Below, piece after piece: positions 38,093 through 47,931 of a DNA stretch of 64,000 nt. The stretch covers positions 90,506 through 154,505 of the forward strand of contig JADKGD010000022.1 of the NCBI GenBank assembly GCA_016717145.1, in the 5' to 3' direction. Below the pieces are notes generated by a model. That model did not search any database and was not told the origin of the DNA. It saw only the letters and a program-made list of their open reading frames with translations. The position numbers and the translations under genes are program-made. Each line of letters opens with the position of its first letter. The stretch's first letter is position 1. This DNA is from Saprospiraceae bacterium (GTDB lineage: Bacteria; Bacteroidota; Bacteroidia; Chitinophagales; Saprospiraceae).

Positions 38093-39254
38093 TTGCTTCC
38101 ATTTTTTCAAGTTGTTTCTTCTCTTCAAATGCCTGTTCCACAAATCGACTCACACTCAATATGATGCCAAAGGAAATACAGGTAAATAAAAAAGATGTTC
38201 CACCCATGCTGATCATCGGCAATGTTAAGCCTGTTGCAGGAACCAGTTGCACTGATACTGCTATATTTGCAAAAGCAGTGATCACAATATTGAGCGTCAA
38301 TCCCATAGCCAGCATGGCACCAAAAGTTTTAGGGCACCTTGTAACAAGGCTAATTGTCCTGACCAGCAACCATAAGTAAATCAACAAGATGACCATGCCA
38401 CCCAAAAATCCATATTCCTCACAGATGATGGCATATATAAAATCTGCATAAGCAAAGGGTAAAAGATTCCTTTGAATACTATTACCTGGCCCTACTCCAA
38501 AAAGCCCACCCTCGGCTATGGCAATTTTGGATTGAACTACCTGAAACTGACCATCTGAATATAGAAAGTCATTTATCCGATTCATCCATGTCTCCACCCT
38601 AAAATAGTCGGGATAATATTTTCCAACCATAAACAAAAGGCCAAAAAACAAAACGCCTAAAAGCATAAGTAAAAAAACATACTTCATGGAGATCCTTCCA
38701 ATGAACATCATCATAAAACAAGTCACAAAAAGCAACGCTGCTGTTGATAAATTTGAAGGTGCGATCAGGCCGCATATCAGAATTACCGGTGCAATAATGG
38801 GTATAAAAGCCCCTCTGAAATCTTTAATATAATCCTGTTTAGTTGCCAGCGCTCTAGCCACAAAAATGATTAAAGCAATCTTGGCAAAGTCAGATGTTTG
38901 AAAAGATAATTCCAAAATCGGGATCTTTATCCATCTTGAGGCATCATTAATTTTAGATCCAAAAAGCGCCGTATACACCAATAAAGGAACTGCAATAACC
39001 ATAAGGATTGGCGCCAGTTTTGCATACTGAATATAGTGCAATTTATAAGCTGTATACACCAGCATCATACCGGTTACTATAAACATCAATTGTCTGACCA
39101 GGTAATATTCTGTACCATGTGTCGCATTGTATTTGTACGCTTCACTACCTGATGTGCTATACACAATCAGAAGCGAAAACAGACTCAACAAAGCCACTAT
39201 CAGCCAGACTGAACGGTCACCCTTTAAATCATGATATGCGTCGGTTACTTTCAT
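38073..39254 (-). CDS. ftsW: SEDS peptidoglycan polymerase FtsW
   Basis: 393 residues with about ten membrane helices. SEDS-family features: GIAPSNLSTAALLFVTCFMMMFIGR, SKIAIAEGGLFGVGPGNSIQRNLLPFAYADFIYAIICEEYG and PATGLTLPMISMGGTSFLFTCISFGIIL. It polymerises septal glycan together with FtsI. It lies between murD (13 bp) and murG (overlap). Confidence 0.96.
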   Translation of the reverse strand: MKVTDAYHDLKGDRSVWLIVALLSLFSLLIVYSTSGSEAYKYNATHGTEYYLVRQLMFIVTGMMLVYTAYKLHYIQYAKLAPILMVIAVPLLVYTALFGSKINDASRWIKIPILELSFQTSDFAKIALIIFVARALATKQDYIKDFRGAFIPIIAPVILICGLIAPSNLSTAALLFVTCFMMMFIGRISMKYVFLLMLLGVLFFGLLFMVGKYYPDYFRVETWMNRINDFLYSDGQFQVVQSKIAIAEGGLFGVGPGNSIQRNLLPFAYADFIYAIICEEYGFLGGMVILLIYLWLLVRTISLVTRCPKTFGAMLAMGLTLNIVITAFANIAVSVQLVPATGLTLPMISMGGTSFLFTCISFGIILSVSRFVEQAFEEKKQLEKMEASGEGNH

Positions 39255-39267
39255 TTACCACATAAAT

Positions 39268-40590
39268 TTATTGTGTAGAATGCTGAATTACACTTTTAGC
39301 ATTCGATACTTCCTTTTTAAACTGTTCTCCACGGTCCATATAATTTTTAAAAAGATCAAAACTCGCACATGCCGGGGATAAAAGCACTACGTCTCCGGAT
39401 GTTGCCAACTCTAATCCTGTTTTTACTGCATCTGAGACCTTTGTTGTTTCAACGATAATCGGAATTCGGTTTCTGAATGATTGCTTTAATTTTTCATTAT
39501 CAATGCCCAAACAAATCAACGCTTTCACTCTATTTTCCATCAATGGATACAACTCACTATAATCATTGCCTTTATCGGTTCCACCAGCTATCCAAATGAC
39601 CGGTTTAGTCATAGCTTCAAGTGCATAAAAAACCGAATTAACATTAGTCGCTTTGCTGTCATTGATAAACTCAACGCCATTGATCTCACCGCAAGATTCC
39701 AGTCTGTGAGGAAAATTGACAACTGATTTAAGACCTGAAGCAATGTCACTTTCTGTTAGTCCGACGATCCTGCACGCTTCAACAGCACATCTTGCATTAA
39801 AAAGGTTGTGCGTACCCTTTATATTTATTTTAAAATTATTACTTCCTTCCTTTGACGCAATTCCATTGATATAATCATCCCGGGTAATACTGATTTGATG
39901 TTGAATGCCGACAAACCCTTTCATTACTGCCATTATTTCCGGATCATCACCATTAAAAATAAAGTGATCAGAGGCCGTTTGATTCATGGCAATACGGAAT
40001 TTTGAATGCACATAATTTTCCATTTTATAATCATATCTGTCAAGATGATCAGGTGTGATATTGAGTAAAAGCGCTATATTAGGTTTGAAAGTGTCGATAT
40101 CATCCAACTGAAAGCTGGAAATCTCCAGTACCATGATATCCGGCTTGTCTTCAGCAAGTATTCGTGCATAACTTTTGCCGTAATTACCGCCCAATGCAAC
40201 ATTTAACCCAGCGTTTTTCAAAATGTGGTATAAAAGTCCCGATGTTGTAGTCTTCCCATTTGAGCCTGTTACAGCTATGGTCAGTCCGGAAAAAAATAAG
40301 TGACCAAACTCAATCTCGGAAATTACTTTCCGTCCTTTCTCTTTTAACATGCGAAGGACAGGCGCATGTTCCGGAACACCGGGACTTTTAACAACCACCT
40401 CAGTTACCAAAACCTTTTCAAAATCATGTCCCCCTTCTCCAAAGGGGATATGCAACTCAATTAATTCTTTTTTATAATGTTCAGCTATAGATCCACTATC
40501 GCTTATGTACACGTCAAGACCATGTTTTTTTGCCAATAAAGCTGCCCCTACGCCACTTTCTCCTGCTCCTAAAATTGCTACACTTTTCAT
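39268..40590 (-). CDS. murD: UDP-MurNAc-L-Ala--D-Glu ligase MurD
   Basis: 440 residues. Start VAILGAGESGVGAALLAKKHG. ATP site AVTGSNGKTTTSGLLYHIL. Central motif NITPDHLDRYDYKMENYVHSK. C-terminal FINDSKATNVNSVFYALEAM, IWIAGGTDKGNDYSEL and LLSPACASFDLFKNYMDRGEQFK. It adds D-glutamate in the cytoplasm. One base separates its start from the mraY stop. Confidence 0.98.
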   Translation of the reverse strand: MKSVAILGAGESGVGAALLAKKHGLDVYISDSGSIAEHYKKELIELHIPFGEGGHDFEKVLVTEVVVKSPGVPEHAPVLRMLKEKGRKVISEIEFGHLFFSGLTIAVTGSNGKTTTSGLLYHILKNAGLNVALGGNYGKSYARILAEDKPDIMVLEISSFQLDDIDTFKPNIALLLNITPDHLDRYDYKMENYVHSKFRIAMNQTASDHFIFNGDDPEIMAVMKGFVGIQHQISITRDDYINGIASKEGSNNFKINIKGTHNLFNARCAVEACRIVGLTESDIASGLKSVVNFPHRLESCGEINGVEFINDSKATNVNSVFYALEAMTKPVIWIAGGTDKGNDYSELYPLMENRVKALICLGIDNEKLKQSFRNRIPIIVETTKVSDAVKTGLELATSGDVVLLSPACASFDLFKNYMDRGEQFKKEVSNAKSVIQHSTQ

Positions 40591-40591
40591 C

Positions 40592-41857
40592 TTATCTAAT
40601 TTTTAAGGTGATAACAGTGACAATAGCAAGCAAGATGCCTATAATCCAAAACCTGGTAACGATCTTCGACTCATGCATACCCAACTTTTGAAAGTGGTGA
40701 TGCAACGGAGACATTTTAAATATTCTGCGTCCTTCTCCATATTTATTTTTAGTATATTTAAAATATGATACCTGAAGAACAACGGATAAATTTTCTGCAA
40801 CAAAAATGCCGCATAAAATAGGTATTAGTAACTCCTTTCGCAGTAAGATAGCCAAAACGGCTATGATTCCACCAATCGTCAAACTTCCGGTATCTCCCAT
40901 AAACACCTTTGCCGGAAATGAGTTATGCCAAAGAAAACCTATACACGCACCAATAAAACAAGATGAAAAAACCACCAATTCAGCAGAGTTAGGAAGATAA
41001 AAAACATTCAGATAATCTGCGATGATGGTGTTTCCAGAGATGTATGCAAAAATACCCAGGGTAGTACCAATAATGGCCGAAGTACCTGCTGCCAGCCCAT
41101 CAATACCATCGGTAAGATTAGCGGCATTGGAGACTGCTGTGACAATAAAAATCACAATAATTACAAAGGCGATTGACCACCATAGTGAACTGTTATCACC
41201 TAGAAATGACACCAATATTTTATAATCAAAATTATTGCTTTTGAAAAATGGGACATTGGTTAAAGTGGTCTTTACATAAGACATCTCTGTCATCCTCGAA
41301 ATATCATTTACTCGTGGCAACACCGTAGAATATTCTTTAACAATCTTATACCCGTGTGCATTGGCTTGTTCCAATGGCATTCTGATCACGACATCATCTG
41401 AGATAAGCATTGTTATGCCGACTATAAGACCTAACATGATTTGACCAAAAATTTTCATTTTGCCACTTAGTCCGTCTTTATTTTTAAGGAATACCTTTAT
41501 ATAATCATCAGCGCCGCCAATTAATCCCATCCAAACTGTGGTAAAAATCATCAGCAGGATGTACACATTATTTAACTTTGCCAATAAAATACAAGGTATC
41601 AAAATAGCCATAATGATGATGATACCGCCCATAGTTGGTGTTCCTTCTTTGGCTTTCTGGCCATCAAGACCCAACTCTCTGACTGTTTCACCTACCTGCA
41701 ACCTTTTCAAAGAACTTATGATTTTACCACCGAACACCAACGAGATAAGCAATGATAAAATAATTCCAAATGCCGCCCTGAAAGTGATATATTGAAATAG
41801 ACCTGCACCTGGCAGATTATAATATTTATCAATATATTCAAAAAAGTGGTACAACAT
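40592..41857 (-). CDS. mraY: Phospho-MurNAc-pentapeptide translocase MraY
   Basis: 421 residues with about ten membrane helices. Typical blocks: KEGTPTMGGIIIIMAIL, GGADDYIKVFLKNKDGLSGKMK, NAANLTDGIDGLAAGTSA, MGDTGSLTIGGIIAVLAILLRKE and KMSPLHHHFQKLGMHESKIVTRFW. It makes lipid I. The enlarged periplasmic loop between about 170 and 225 is common in Bacteroidota. A 212-bp gap precedes it (after murE), the largest inside the cluster. Confidence 0.98.
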   Translation of the reverse strand: MLYHFFEYIDKYYNLPGAGLFQYITFRAAFGIILSLLISLVFGGKIISSLKRLQVGETVRELGLDGQKAKEGTPTMGGIIIIMAILIPCILLAKLNNVYILLMIFTTVWMGLIGGADDYIKVFLKNKDGLSGKMKIFGQIMLGLIVGITMLISDDVVIRMPLEQANAHGYKIVKEYSTVLPRVNDISRMTEMSYVKTTLTNVPFFKSNNFDYKILVSFLGDNSSLWWSIAFVIIVIFIVTAVSNAANLTDGIDGLAAGTSAIIGTTLGIFAYISGNTIIADYLNVFYLPNSAELVVFSSCFIGACIGFLWHNSFPAKVFMGDTGSLTIGGIIAVLAILLRKELLIPILCGIFVAENLSVVLQVSYFKYTKNKYGEGRRIFKMSPLHHHFQKLGMHESKIVTRFWIIGILLAIVTVITLKIR

Positions 41858-42069
41858 TTGCTATATATAATTTGACTGTTCGTTTTTGTTTGTTACTTAT
41901 GTTTTGGTATGTACATTTTGTCTATATCAAACATGTCAAGCTAAAAAATTAACAGCGCAGTGAGCAATTCGAAACTTTTTCCAAAAGGATCCCACTGCAA
42001 CTGTTAAACCAACCTGAGAATGATAATAGAACCTAAATCTTTATTATTGAAATCTTATTAACTTGATTA

Positions 42070-43527
42070 TCAAGCAAGTAATGATGTCAATATTTTTTTA
42101 TCGTCAAAAGGAAACTTTTCTCCTTTAATGTCCTGGTAATTTTCGTGACCTTTGCCTGCCACGAGTATAATATCGCCGTTTGATGACATCATAACTGCCG
42201 TCTTAATGGCAATTAATCTGTCTGATATCCTGATCATCTTCTTTTTATCTTCAAGATCCAATCCTGCTTCCATTTCATTTAGTATGGTTTCAGGATCTTC
42301 AGATCTGGGATTATCACTTGTCAGCACCACTTTATCCGACCACGAACAGGCAACTTTTGCCATAAGAGGTCTTTTTGTTTTGTCTCTGTCCCCACCACAT
42401 CCTACGACTGTAATGATTCCAGATGCAGGTTTCTTTACCTTTTTTATTGTTTTTAGAACATTTTCAAGCGCATCAGGAGTATGTGCATAATCCACAATGG
42501 CACATTTTCCTGTTTTTTTATCCATGATCTGATCAAATCTTCCTTCTGCACCTTTTAAATTACTTAGAATGGATAATATCTCTTCCTTTTGTTGACCTAA
42601 TTCGACTGCAGCACCATAAACAGCTAAAAGGTTGTATGCGTTAAATTCTCCGATCATTCTAAAAAATGCTTCCTGATCGTTAATTTTTATATGCAAACCT
42701 TCAACGGAGCTTTCCAGAATTCTACCTTTGAAATCGGCCATTGACCGTAGACCATAAGTTAATTTATGTGCTTTGGTATTTTGTACCATGACTGAACCAT
42801 TCTTATCATCAGCATTTATCAATGCGAAAGCGTCTACAGACAATTGATCAAAGAACTTTTTCTTTGCCTCTATATAATTTTTCATGGTCAAGTGGTAATC
42901 CAGGTGATCATGGGTAATATTCGTAAATATGGCACCCTCAAATTTTAAACCGGCAATGCGCTGTTGATCAACCGCATGTGAACTCACTTCCATAAAAACA
43001 TAACTGCAAGCTTCATCTCTCATTCTGGCAACCAATCTATGCAGATTGACAACATCAGGTGTGGTATGTGTTGATGGTATTACTTCATCCCCTATCCTAT
43101 TCTCAACTGTAGAAATCAGACCACATTTATTTCCAAGTGCACTAAACAACTGAAAAAGCAAAGTACCAACTGTTGTTTTTCCATTTGTTCCGGTTATGCC
43201 TATCAGTTTAATTGATTCTGATGCATGACCAAAATAATTATGAACCAATTCTCCCAAATATCCGCGCACATCATCGGTTACAATGTAAGTGATGCCCGTT
43301 TTGTATTCAGGGCACGATTCACAAAGAATGATAGAAGCGCCTTTAGAGATGGCTGAAGATATAAAATCGTGACCATCTACCAGAGTACCCTTCAATGCGG
43401 CATACAGATATTCGTTGCCTACTTTTCTGGAATCCAATTCAATACCTGCTACCGGTACATCATTAGAGCCTTTGATCTCTGCTGTAAACCCAAACGGCAA
43501 TATGTCAAATAACTTTTTTGCTTTCAT
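42070..43527 (-). CDS. murE: UDP-MurNAc-tripeptide ligase MurE (meso-DAP type)
   Basis: 485 residues. ATP site GITGTNGKTTVGTLLFQLF. NITHDHLDYHLTMKNYIEAKKKFF, AIVDYAHTPDALENVL and VLTSDNPRSEDPETIL follow. The DNPR motif is the meso-diaminopimelate-binding signature, so the wall should contain meso-DAP at position 3. It starts 13 bp after ftsI. Confidence 0.97.
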   Translation of the reverse strand: MKAKKLFDILPFGFTAEIKGSNDVPVAGIELDSRKVGNEYLYAALKGTLVDGHDFISSAISKGASIILCESCPEYKTGITYIVTDDVRGYLGELVHNYFGHASESIKLIGITGTNGKTTVGTLLFQLFSALGNKCGLISTVENRIGDEVIPSTHTTPDVVNLHRLVARMRDEACSYVFMEVSSHAVDQQRIAGLKFEGAIFTNITHDHLDYHLTMKNYIEAKKKFFDQLSVDAFALINADDKNGSVMVQNTKAHKLTYGLRSMADFKGRILESSVEGLHIKINDQEAFFRMIGEFNAYNLLAVYGAAVELGQQKEEILSILSNLKGAEGRFDQIMDKKTGKCAIVDYAHTPDALENVLKTIKKVKKPASGIITVVGCGGDRDKTKRPLMAKVACSWSDKVVLTSDNPRSEDPETILNEMEAGLDLEDKKKMIRISDRLIAIKTAVMMSSNGDIILVAGKGHENYQDIKGEKFPFDDKKILTSLLA

Positions 43528-43540
43528 ACCCTTTTATCTA

Positions 43541-45652
43541 TTAATTCAAATAGATAATTATTCGCTGTTTATGATTGCTCGCTCCTGCAGGAATTGACTG
43601 CCTGAACACCTTTCCCACACCTTCCAATTGTACCTTTAAACCCATATTTTCCAAAACAAACATGGCATCTCTTGCGCCCATACCCACTACGTCAGGTATA
43701 ATTGTGTTTTTTATTTTTTTCTCATTCAAACTCATTACAGAACTTGATGGAATTACTTTTGACCAGTCTGCATTTCCGTTTTTATCAGACTTCATATCAA
43801 GATATTCAAATATCGAATTAAAATCTGAGGTATATCCGTTGGCAGATCCCGGCAAAGCTGAAGCTGTGGCCATTGAATCATTCAGGGTCTTAACTTGCTT
43901 AGTTTTCAAAGCATACACTTTCTCCGCCACTTTTTTAAATACCGGTCCAGCCACATAACCGCCATAGTAGACGCCTCCACGCGGGTCATAAACGACTACT
44001 ATCATGGTGTACATCGGATGTTCTGCAGGAAAATATCCGCAAAACGATGCATTGTATCTTCCGTGTTCACCGACATTTGCATAATTTGTTTTGGCTGTTC
44101 CTGTTTTGCCGGCCATGCTAACAAACTCAGATTGCAGGCTTTTGCCAGTGCCCTTAAGTATCACGCCTTCCAACATTTTTTTTGCCTTTACAATATTTTC
44201 GGGTTTTGCAATTTGAGCCTTCAAAACTGTCGGTTCAAATTTCTTTTTCATTTCATCACCTTTTTTTATTTCGCTCACCAGATAAGGCTTCATCATTTTA
44301 CCATTGTTGGCTACAGCGTTATAAAAATTCAAAATCTGTAAAGGCGTCATCATCAGTTCATAACCGTGCGCCATCCAAGGTATGGTTGTACCATACCACT
44401 TAGCTTTATCTTTTACCGGATCTTTAATTTCCGGTATTGCTTCACCTGTGATGTCGATACCTGTAGGTTCATTAAGACCAAATTGCCTCAGCCTTTTCAC
44501 CCATTGCTTTCTACCTTCTCTTGAATTATACACATCATTCGCAAGTGTAGCCATTCCAACATTTGATGAAATTTCAAAAGCTTCCGCCATGGTTGCATAT
44601 TGACGGCCATGCTTTTCTGAATCATGCATCGTCCTGTCGGAAAAATTCTTTTGCCCGTAATTAAGATAAACCAAAGTATCAGGGTTTTTAACACCGTCTT
44701 CAAGCAAAGCCAAAATAGTGGCCAATTTTAATGTTGTACCAGGTTCGCTTAGCCGTCCTGCTGCTTGATTATACATTTCGAAATAAGTACTGTCTTCGCC
44801 TTTTGTAAGATTTGACATAGCCTTTATGGCACCAGTTCCAGTCTCCATAAGGATTGCAACACCGCCTTCTGCATGAAATTTCTGTACTGTTTCCAACAAT
44901 TCGTGATGCACTATGTCCTGCATATCTATATTTATAGTCGTATAAATATCATCACCACGCTTGATTTCATTTTCAGAAGGGTCATAAACCGGAACCCATA
45001 TATCTTCTGCAGGAGAAAGCCGCTTCATAAGACGCTGATCGGTATCACCTTTCAGAAACTTATCAAAATACCCTTCCAGACCTATCCTGTCAGCATTTTC
45101 TCTATCTACACCAATTGTCCTGCTGGCCAATTCTTTATATGGCTTCAATCGTTTACCATATCTTGAACTAACCATGCCGCCTCTGATTTTGCCTAATCGT
45201 AAGATAGGTGCTTTCTTCAGCTTGTTAAAAGCTTCAATATCAAGTGCTTTGCCAATAAAAAAATATTTGTTACCCCGCTTTCTAGCTGAGGTCAATTCTT
45301 TTTTCCATTCTGCCTTTGTTTTTTGCCTTATAAAATTCGGATCAAACGTACTAAGGAATAAAGCCAAAGAATCAACTCCATTGTTAAAATCAGACTGTCT
45401 GATAATGCTCATATCCATCCTAACCTCAAAGAACTGCAACGATGTGGACAAAAAATAGCCATCTTCGGCGTAAATATTTCCTCTGTCTGCATCAACTACG
45501 CGCCACTGCACGTTTACTTCACCTTTTTGTCTCCATTTTTCTCTTTCGACAAAACTTATTTTAAATATCTTAAACAGGATAACTACAGTGGCCACCACAA
45601 AGAAAAACATCACCAAATACGCCCGCCAAAGTAACTCCTTCTTCTTATCCAT
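43541..45652 (-). CDS. ftsI: Septal transpeptidase FtsI (PBP3-like) with PASTA domain
   Basis: 703 residues. One N-terminal helix (LVMFFFVVATVVILFKIF), a dimerisation domain, a transpeptidase domain and a C-terminal PASTA domain (IPDVVGMGARDAMFVLENMGLKVQ, about 640-700). The SSN motif (EISSNVGMATL) and KTGT motif (MAGKTGTAKTNY) are normal. The SxxK motif reads EPGTTLK, so the nucleophile position holds Thr (codon ACA near 44738) instead of Ser. In all other respects it is the expected cross-linking enzyme of the divisome. Neighbours are ftsL (11 bp) and murE (13 bp). Confidence 0.95.
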   Translation of the reverse strand: MDKKKELLWRAYLVMFFFVVATVVILFKIFKISFVEREKWRQKGEVNVQWRVVDADRGNIYAEDGYFLSTSLQFFEVRMDMSIIRQSDFNNGVDSLALFLSTFDPNFIRQKTKAEWKKELTSARKRGNKYFFIGKALDIEAFNKLKKAPILRLGKIRGGMVSSRYGKRLKPYKELASRTIGVDRENADRIGLEGYFDKFLKGDTDQRLMKRLSPAEDIWVPVYDPSENEIKRGDDIYTTINIDMQDIVHHELLETVQKFHAEGGVAILMETGTGAIKAMSNLTKGEDSTYFEMYNQAAGRLSEPGTTLKLATILALLEDGVKNPDTLVYLNYGQKNFSDRTMHDSEKHGRQYATMAEAFEISSNVGMATLANDVYNSREGRKQWVKRLRQFGLNEPTGIDITGEAIPEIKDPVKDKAKWYGTTIPWMAHGYELMMTPLQILNFYNAVANNGKMMKPYLVSEIKKGDEMKKKFEPTVLKAQIAKPENIVKAKKMLEGVILKGTGKSLQSEFVSMAGKTGTAKTNYANVGEHGRYNASFCGYFPAEHPMYTMIVVVYDPRGGVYYGGYVAGPVFKKVAEKVYALKTKQVKTLNDSMATASALPGSANGYTSDFNSIFEYLDMKSDKNGNADWSKVIPSSSVMSLNEKKIKNTIIPDVVGMGARDAMFVLENMGLKVQLEGVGKVFRQSIPAGASNHKQRIIIYLN

Positions 45653-45663
45653 TTTTTATAAAA

Positions 45664-45987
45664 TCATTTACTGCTTTTGTCAGCTACAATTTTAAAAGGT
45701 GGTTCGGTATTTGGCAATAAGCCTGAACCTTCCACTTTCTTTTCAATTTGCGATTGTATGCTACCATGCATGACTTCCTGCTTCAGGTTCATACATCTCC
45801 ACCTCGTATCTTTCACTTCCTGCTTAAGTGACTCTATCTTTCGCACAGCTTTTTCATTAGCATGTGCATTTGAGATATAAATCACACCGAGCAACGCCAG
45901 GTAGCATACAAACGGCAAATTGACAAAAATCCATTCGACCCATTTCAGTCTAAAAAGTGTAGCTTTCTTATCCTGGAAACTAGCCAT
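45664..45987 (-). CDS. ftsL: FtsL-like division protein
   Basis: 107 residues: a short cytoplasmic part, one membrane helix (IFVNLPFVCYLALLGVIYIS) and a coiled coil (ANEKAVRKIESLKQEVKDTRWRCMNLKQEVM). This is FtsL topology, and the place between rsmH and ftsI is where ftsL sits. Sequence similarity alone would not identify it. It should bridge FtsQ/FtsB and FtsI-FtsW in the septum. Confidence 0.8.
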   Translation of the reverse strand: MASFQDKKATLFRLKWVEWIFVNLPFVCYLALLGVIYISNAHANEKAVRKIESLKQEVKDTRWRCMNLKQEVMHGSIQSQIEKKVEGSGLLPNTEPPFKIVADKSSK

Positions 45988-46070
45988 ATTAATGAATTAT
46001 GAATTTTATCTTTACTAAATTTTAACTTTCCAATCTTATAATTCCGCATGTTTTTATAACATGATAAATC

Positions 46071-46970
46071 TTACATTTTTGATGCTGCCCTCAATTTTGC
46101 ACTCCTCGATCTGACATTTAACTTTTGTTCCTTAGCATCAGCCATGATAACTTTTTTATTGACCAATGTAAAAGGACGAGTCATATTGCCAAATGCATCT
46201 TTTTCAACTTCACCTTCAAAATTCCCGGCTTTGAAAAAATTTTTCACTACCCTGTCTTCGATGCTGTGAAAAGTGATCACGACAAACCTTCCTCCTTCCT
46301 TCAATAATTCCATTCCATCAGCCAACAGTGCTTTAAGCGCGCCTATTTCGTCATTTACTTCCATTCGAAGTGCCTGATAAACCTGGGAATAGTACTTCAT
46401 CCGGAGACCCATAATATTCTGATCAAGTATTCTGTTTAAATCGAAGGTTGATTTTATTTCCGAAAATTTTCTGGCATTTATTATTGCTTTTGCCAAACTC
46501 CTGGAATTTCTAACTTCACCATAACTACTCAATACTTCTATCAATTGCGCCTCATCATAACTCTGCAATACTTTTGCTGCAGTCAACGAAGCCTTAACAT
46601 TCATGCGCATGTCCAAAGGGGCATCAAAACGATATGAAAAACCTCTTTCAGGAAAATCCAACTGGTGTGATGAGACACCCAAATCAGCCAAAATTCCATC
46701 TACCTGCCGCACACCTTCTAATCTTAAAAATCTTTTGATGTGTTTAAAATTAGCCTGTATCAAGGTAAATCGTTCATCTTTTAATGCATTGTCGATGGCA
46801 TCATCATCCTGATCAAAAGCATACAAGTGTCCTTTGACACTTAGCATATTTAATATTGCTCCTGAATGTCCTCCTGCTCCAAATGTCACATCCACATATT
46901 TACCATCGGCTTGAACATTCAATAACTCAATACTCTCTTTCAATAAAACAGATACGTGATATTCACTCAT
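46071..46970 (-). CDS. rsmH: 16S rRNA m4C1402 methyltransferase RsmH (MraW)
   Basis: 299 residues. SAM-binding start HVSVLLKESIELL ... YVDVTFGAGGHSGAIL. DGILADLGVSSHQLDFPERGFSYRFDAPLDMRM and GGRFVVITFHSIEDRVVKNFF are family signatures. It methylates C1402 of 16S rRNA. It overlaps mraZ by one base. Confidence 0.98.
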   Translation of the reverse strand: MSEYHVSVLLKESIELLNVQADGKYVDVTFGAGGHSGAILNMLSVKGHLYAFDQDDDAIDNALKDERFTLIQANFKHIKRFLRLEGVRQVDGILADLGVSSHQLDFPERGFSYRFDAPLDMRMNVKASLTAAKVLQSYDEAQLIEVLSSYGEVRNSRSLAKAIINARKFSEIKSTFDLNRILDQNIMGLRMKYYSQVYQALRMEVNDEIGALKALLADGMELLKEGGRFVVITFHSIEDRVVKNFFKAGNFEGEVEKDAFGNMTRPFTLVNKKVIMADAKEQKLNVRSRSAKLRAASKM

Positions 46971-47452
46971 TACAAAAGTGATTGCGACTCACCAGCTGAC
47001 TTGATACTTTTGAATATATCTTCTGCAATGGAGGCAAAATCATCCGGCTCCTCACCCAACATCTGATCATATTTATCTTTAGCCCAGATTTCGATTTGGT
47101 TCTGATAAGCAAATAATACGACATCCTTGTCGATACCTGCGTATTCCATCAGACTTCCCGGAAGGTTAATCCTTTCAGAAGCATCCATCTCGAGCTCTGT
47201 GGCACCACGATAAAAATATCTGATCGCCTGTCTTTGCTGTGTACTGTAAATATTGAGTTGATTAATCTCGTTCGTCTTCATTTCCCAAACGTCATTGGGA
47301 TACAACATCAAGTGCTTTTCAAATCCACGGTTGATAGTAAACTTAAGATTTTCGCCGCCTCCGATAAGCTTTACAATTGCTGTGGGCAATTTTAGCCTTC
47401 CTTTGGCATCAAGTTTACACTCATATTCTCCGGTGAATTTATATTGTTTCAC
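46970..47452 (-). CDS. mraZ: Transcriptional regulator MraZ
   Basis: About 161 residues from GTG 47452 (VKQYKFTGEYECKLDAKGRLKLP). The longer frame to 47506 would run through the operator and promoter and is not believable. Two AbrB-like SpoVT repeats are visible: ECKLDAKGRLKLPTAIV and EMDASERINLPGSLMEYAGI. MraZ forms a ring that binds TGGGA repeats upstream of its own gene and represses the dcw operon. Such repeats are present at 47491-47515. Confidence 0.95.
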   Translation of the reverse strand: MKQYKFTGEYECKLDAKGRLKLPTAIVKLIGGGENLKFTINRGFEKHLMLYPNDVWEMKTNEINQLNIYSTQQRQAIRYFYRGATELEMDASERINLPGSLMEYAGIDKDVVLFAYQNQIEIWAKDKYDQMLGEEPDDFASIAEDIFKSIKSAGESQSLL

Positions 47453-47474
47453 ACTGTTCTGTTGGTTGATGAAA

Positions 47475-47515
47475 CAAAGATAGAATCGATTCCCACATTT
47501 TCCCACTTTTTACCA
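47475..47515 (-). promoter_or_regulatory. dcw promoter with MraZ operator
   Basis: On the minus strand three repeats TGGTA, TGGGA and TGGGA (complements of 47511-47515, 47501-47505, 47491-47495) are spaced by exactly five bases. This is the TGGGA-N5 arrangement known for MraZ. A -7 element TATCTTTG (complement of 47475-47482) follows nine bases later. The operator therefore overlaps the promoter, which fits autorepression. The GTG start of mraZ is 23 bp downstream. Confidence 0.8.
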
Positions 47516-47931
47516 AATAAATATCAAAATATATATATAATTTTTTTAATCTGTTAAATATTATAATCAAATCAATTACACATTGCATAATATTTGATTA
47601 TAAAAGAGGTAAATTCAGGTAAAATAGCTGGATGCCAGAAAAATTATCCAGAAATAGGTTGGTATTAAATATTACACAATATTATATATAAATAATATAA
47701 CATTCAAGTAAATATATGAAAACTTGTAAAATAGTAGTTAATACATATAAATAAACATTATTTGAATATATCATAATGAATAATTCTATATAATTAATAT
47801 TATAGTAATTTATAATGTATTTTAATTTTATAAGCTTTTATCCGGGTTTAATTTATTATTGAATAAACAACAATAATAGCTTTGAATGACATAGCTAATG
47901 GTTTATGAATTGTATCGCTTATGTCAGGGCA
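47516..47931. other. AT-rich gap upstream of the dcw operon
   Basis: About 415 bp, mostly A and T. It holds a perfect 12-bp inverted repeat (TTATAATCAAAT at 47561-47572 and ATTTGATTATAA at 47592-47603) and one near-match to a DnaA box (TTATCCAGA near 47644). No gene is visible. Confidence 0.5.

Noticed and set aside
38093..38143. Longer MurG start at ATG 38143
   Set aside because: It adds a basic stretch not found in MurG and overlaps ftsW by 71 bp. The GTG at 38092 gives the canonical start.
47453..47506. N-terminal extension of MraZ from a GTG at 47506
   Set aside because: It would translate the MraZ operator and the -7 promoter element. The family N terminus begins at 47452.
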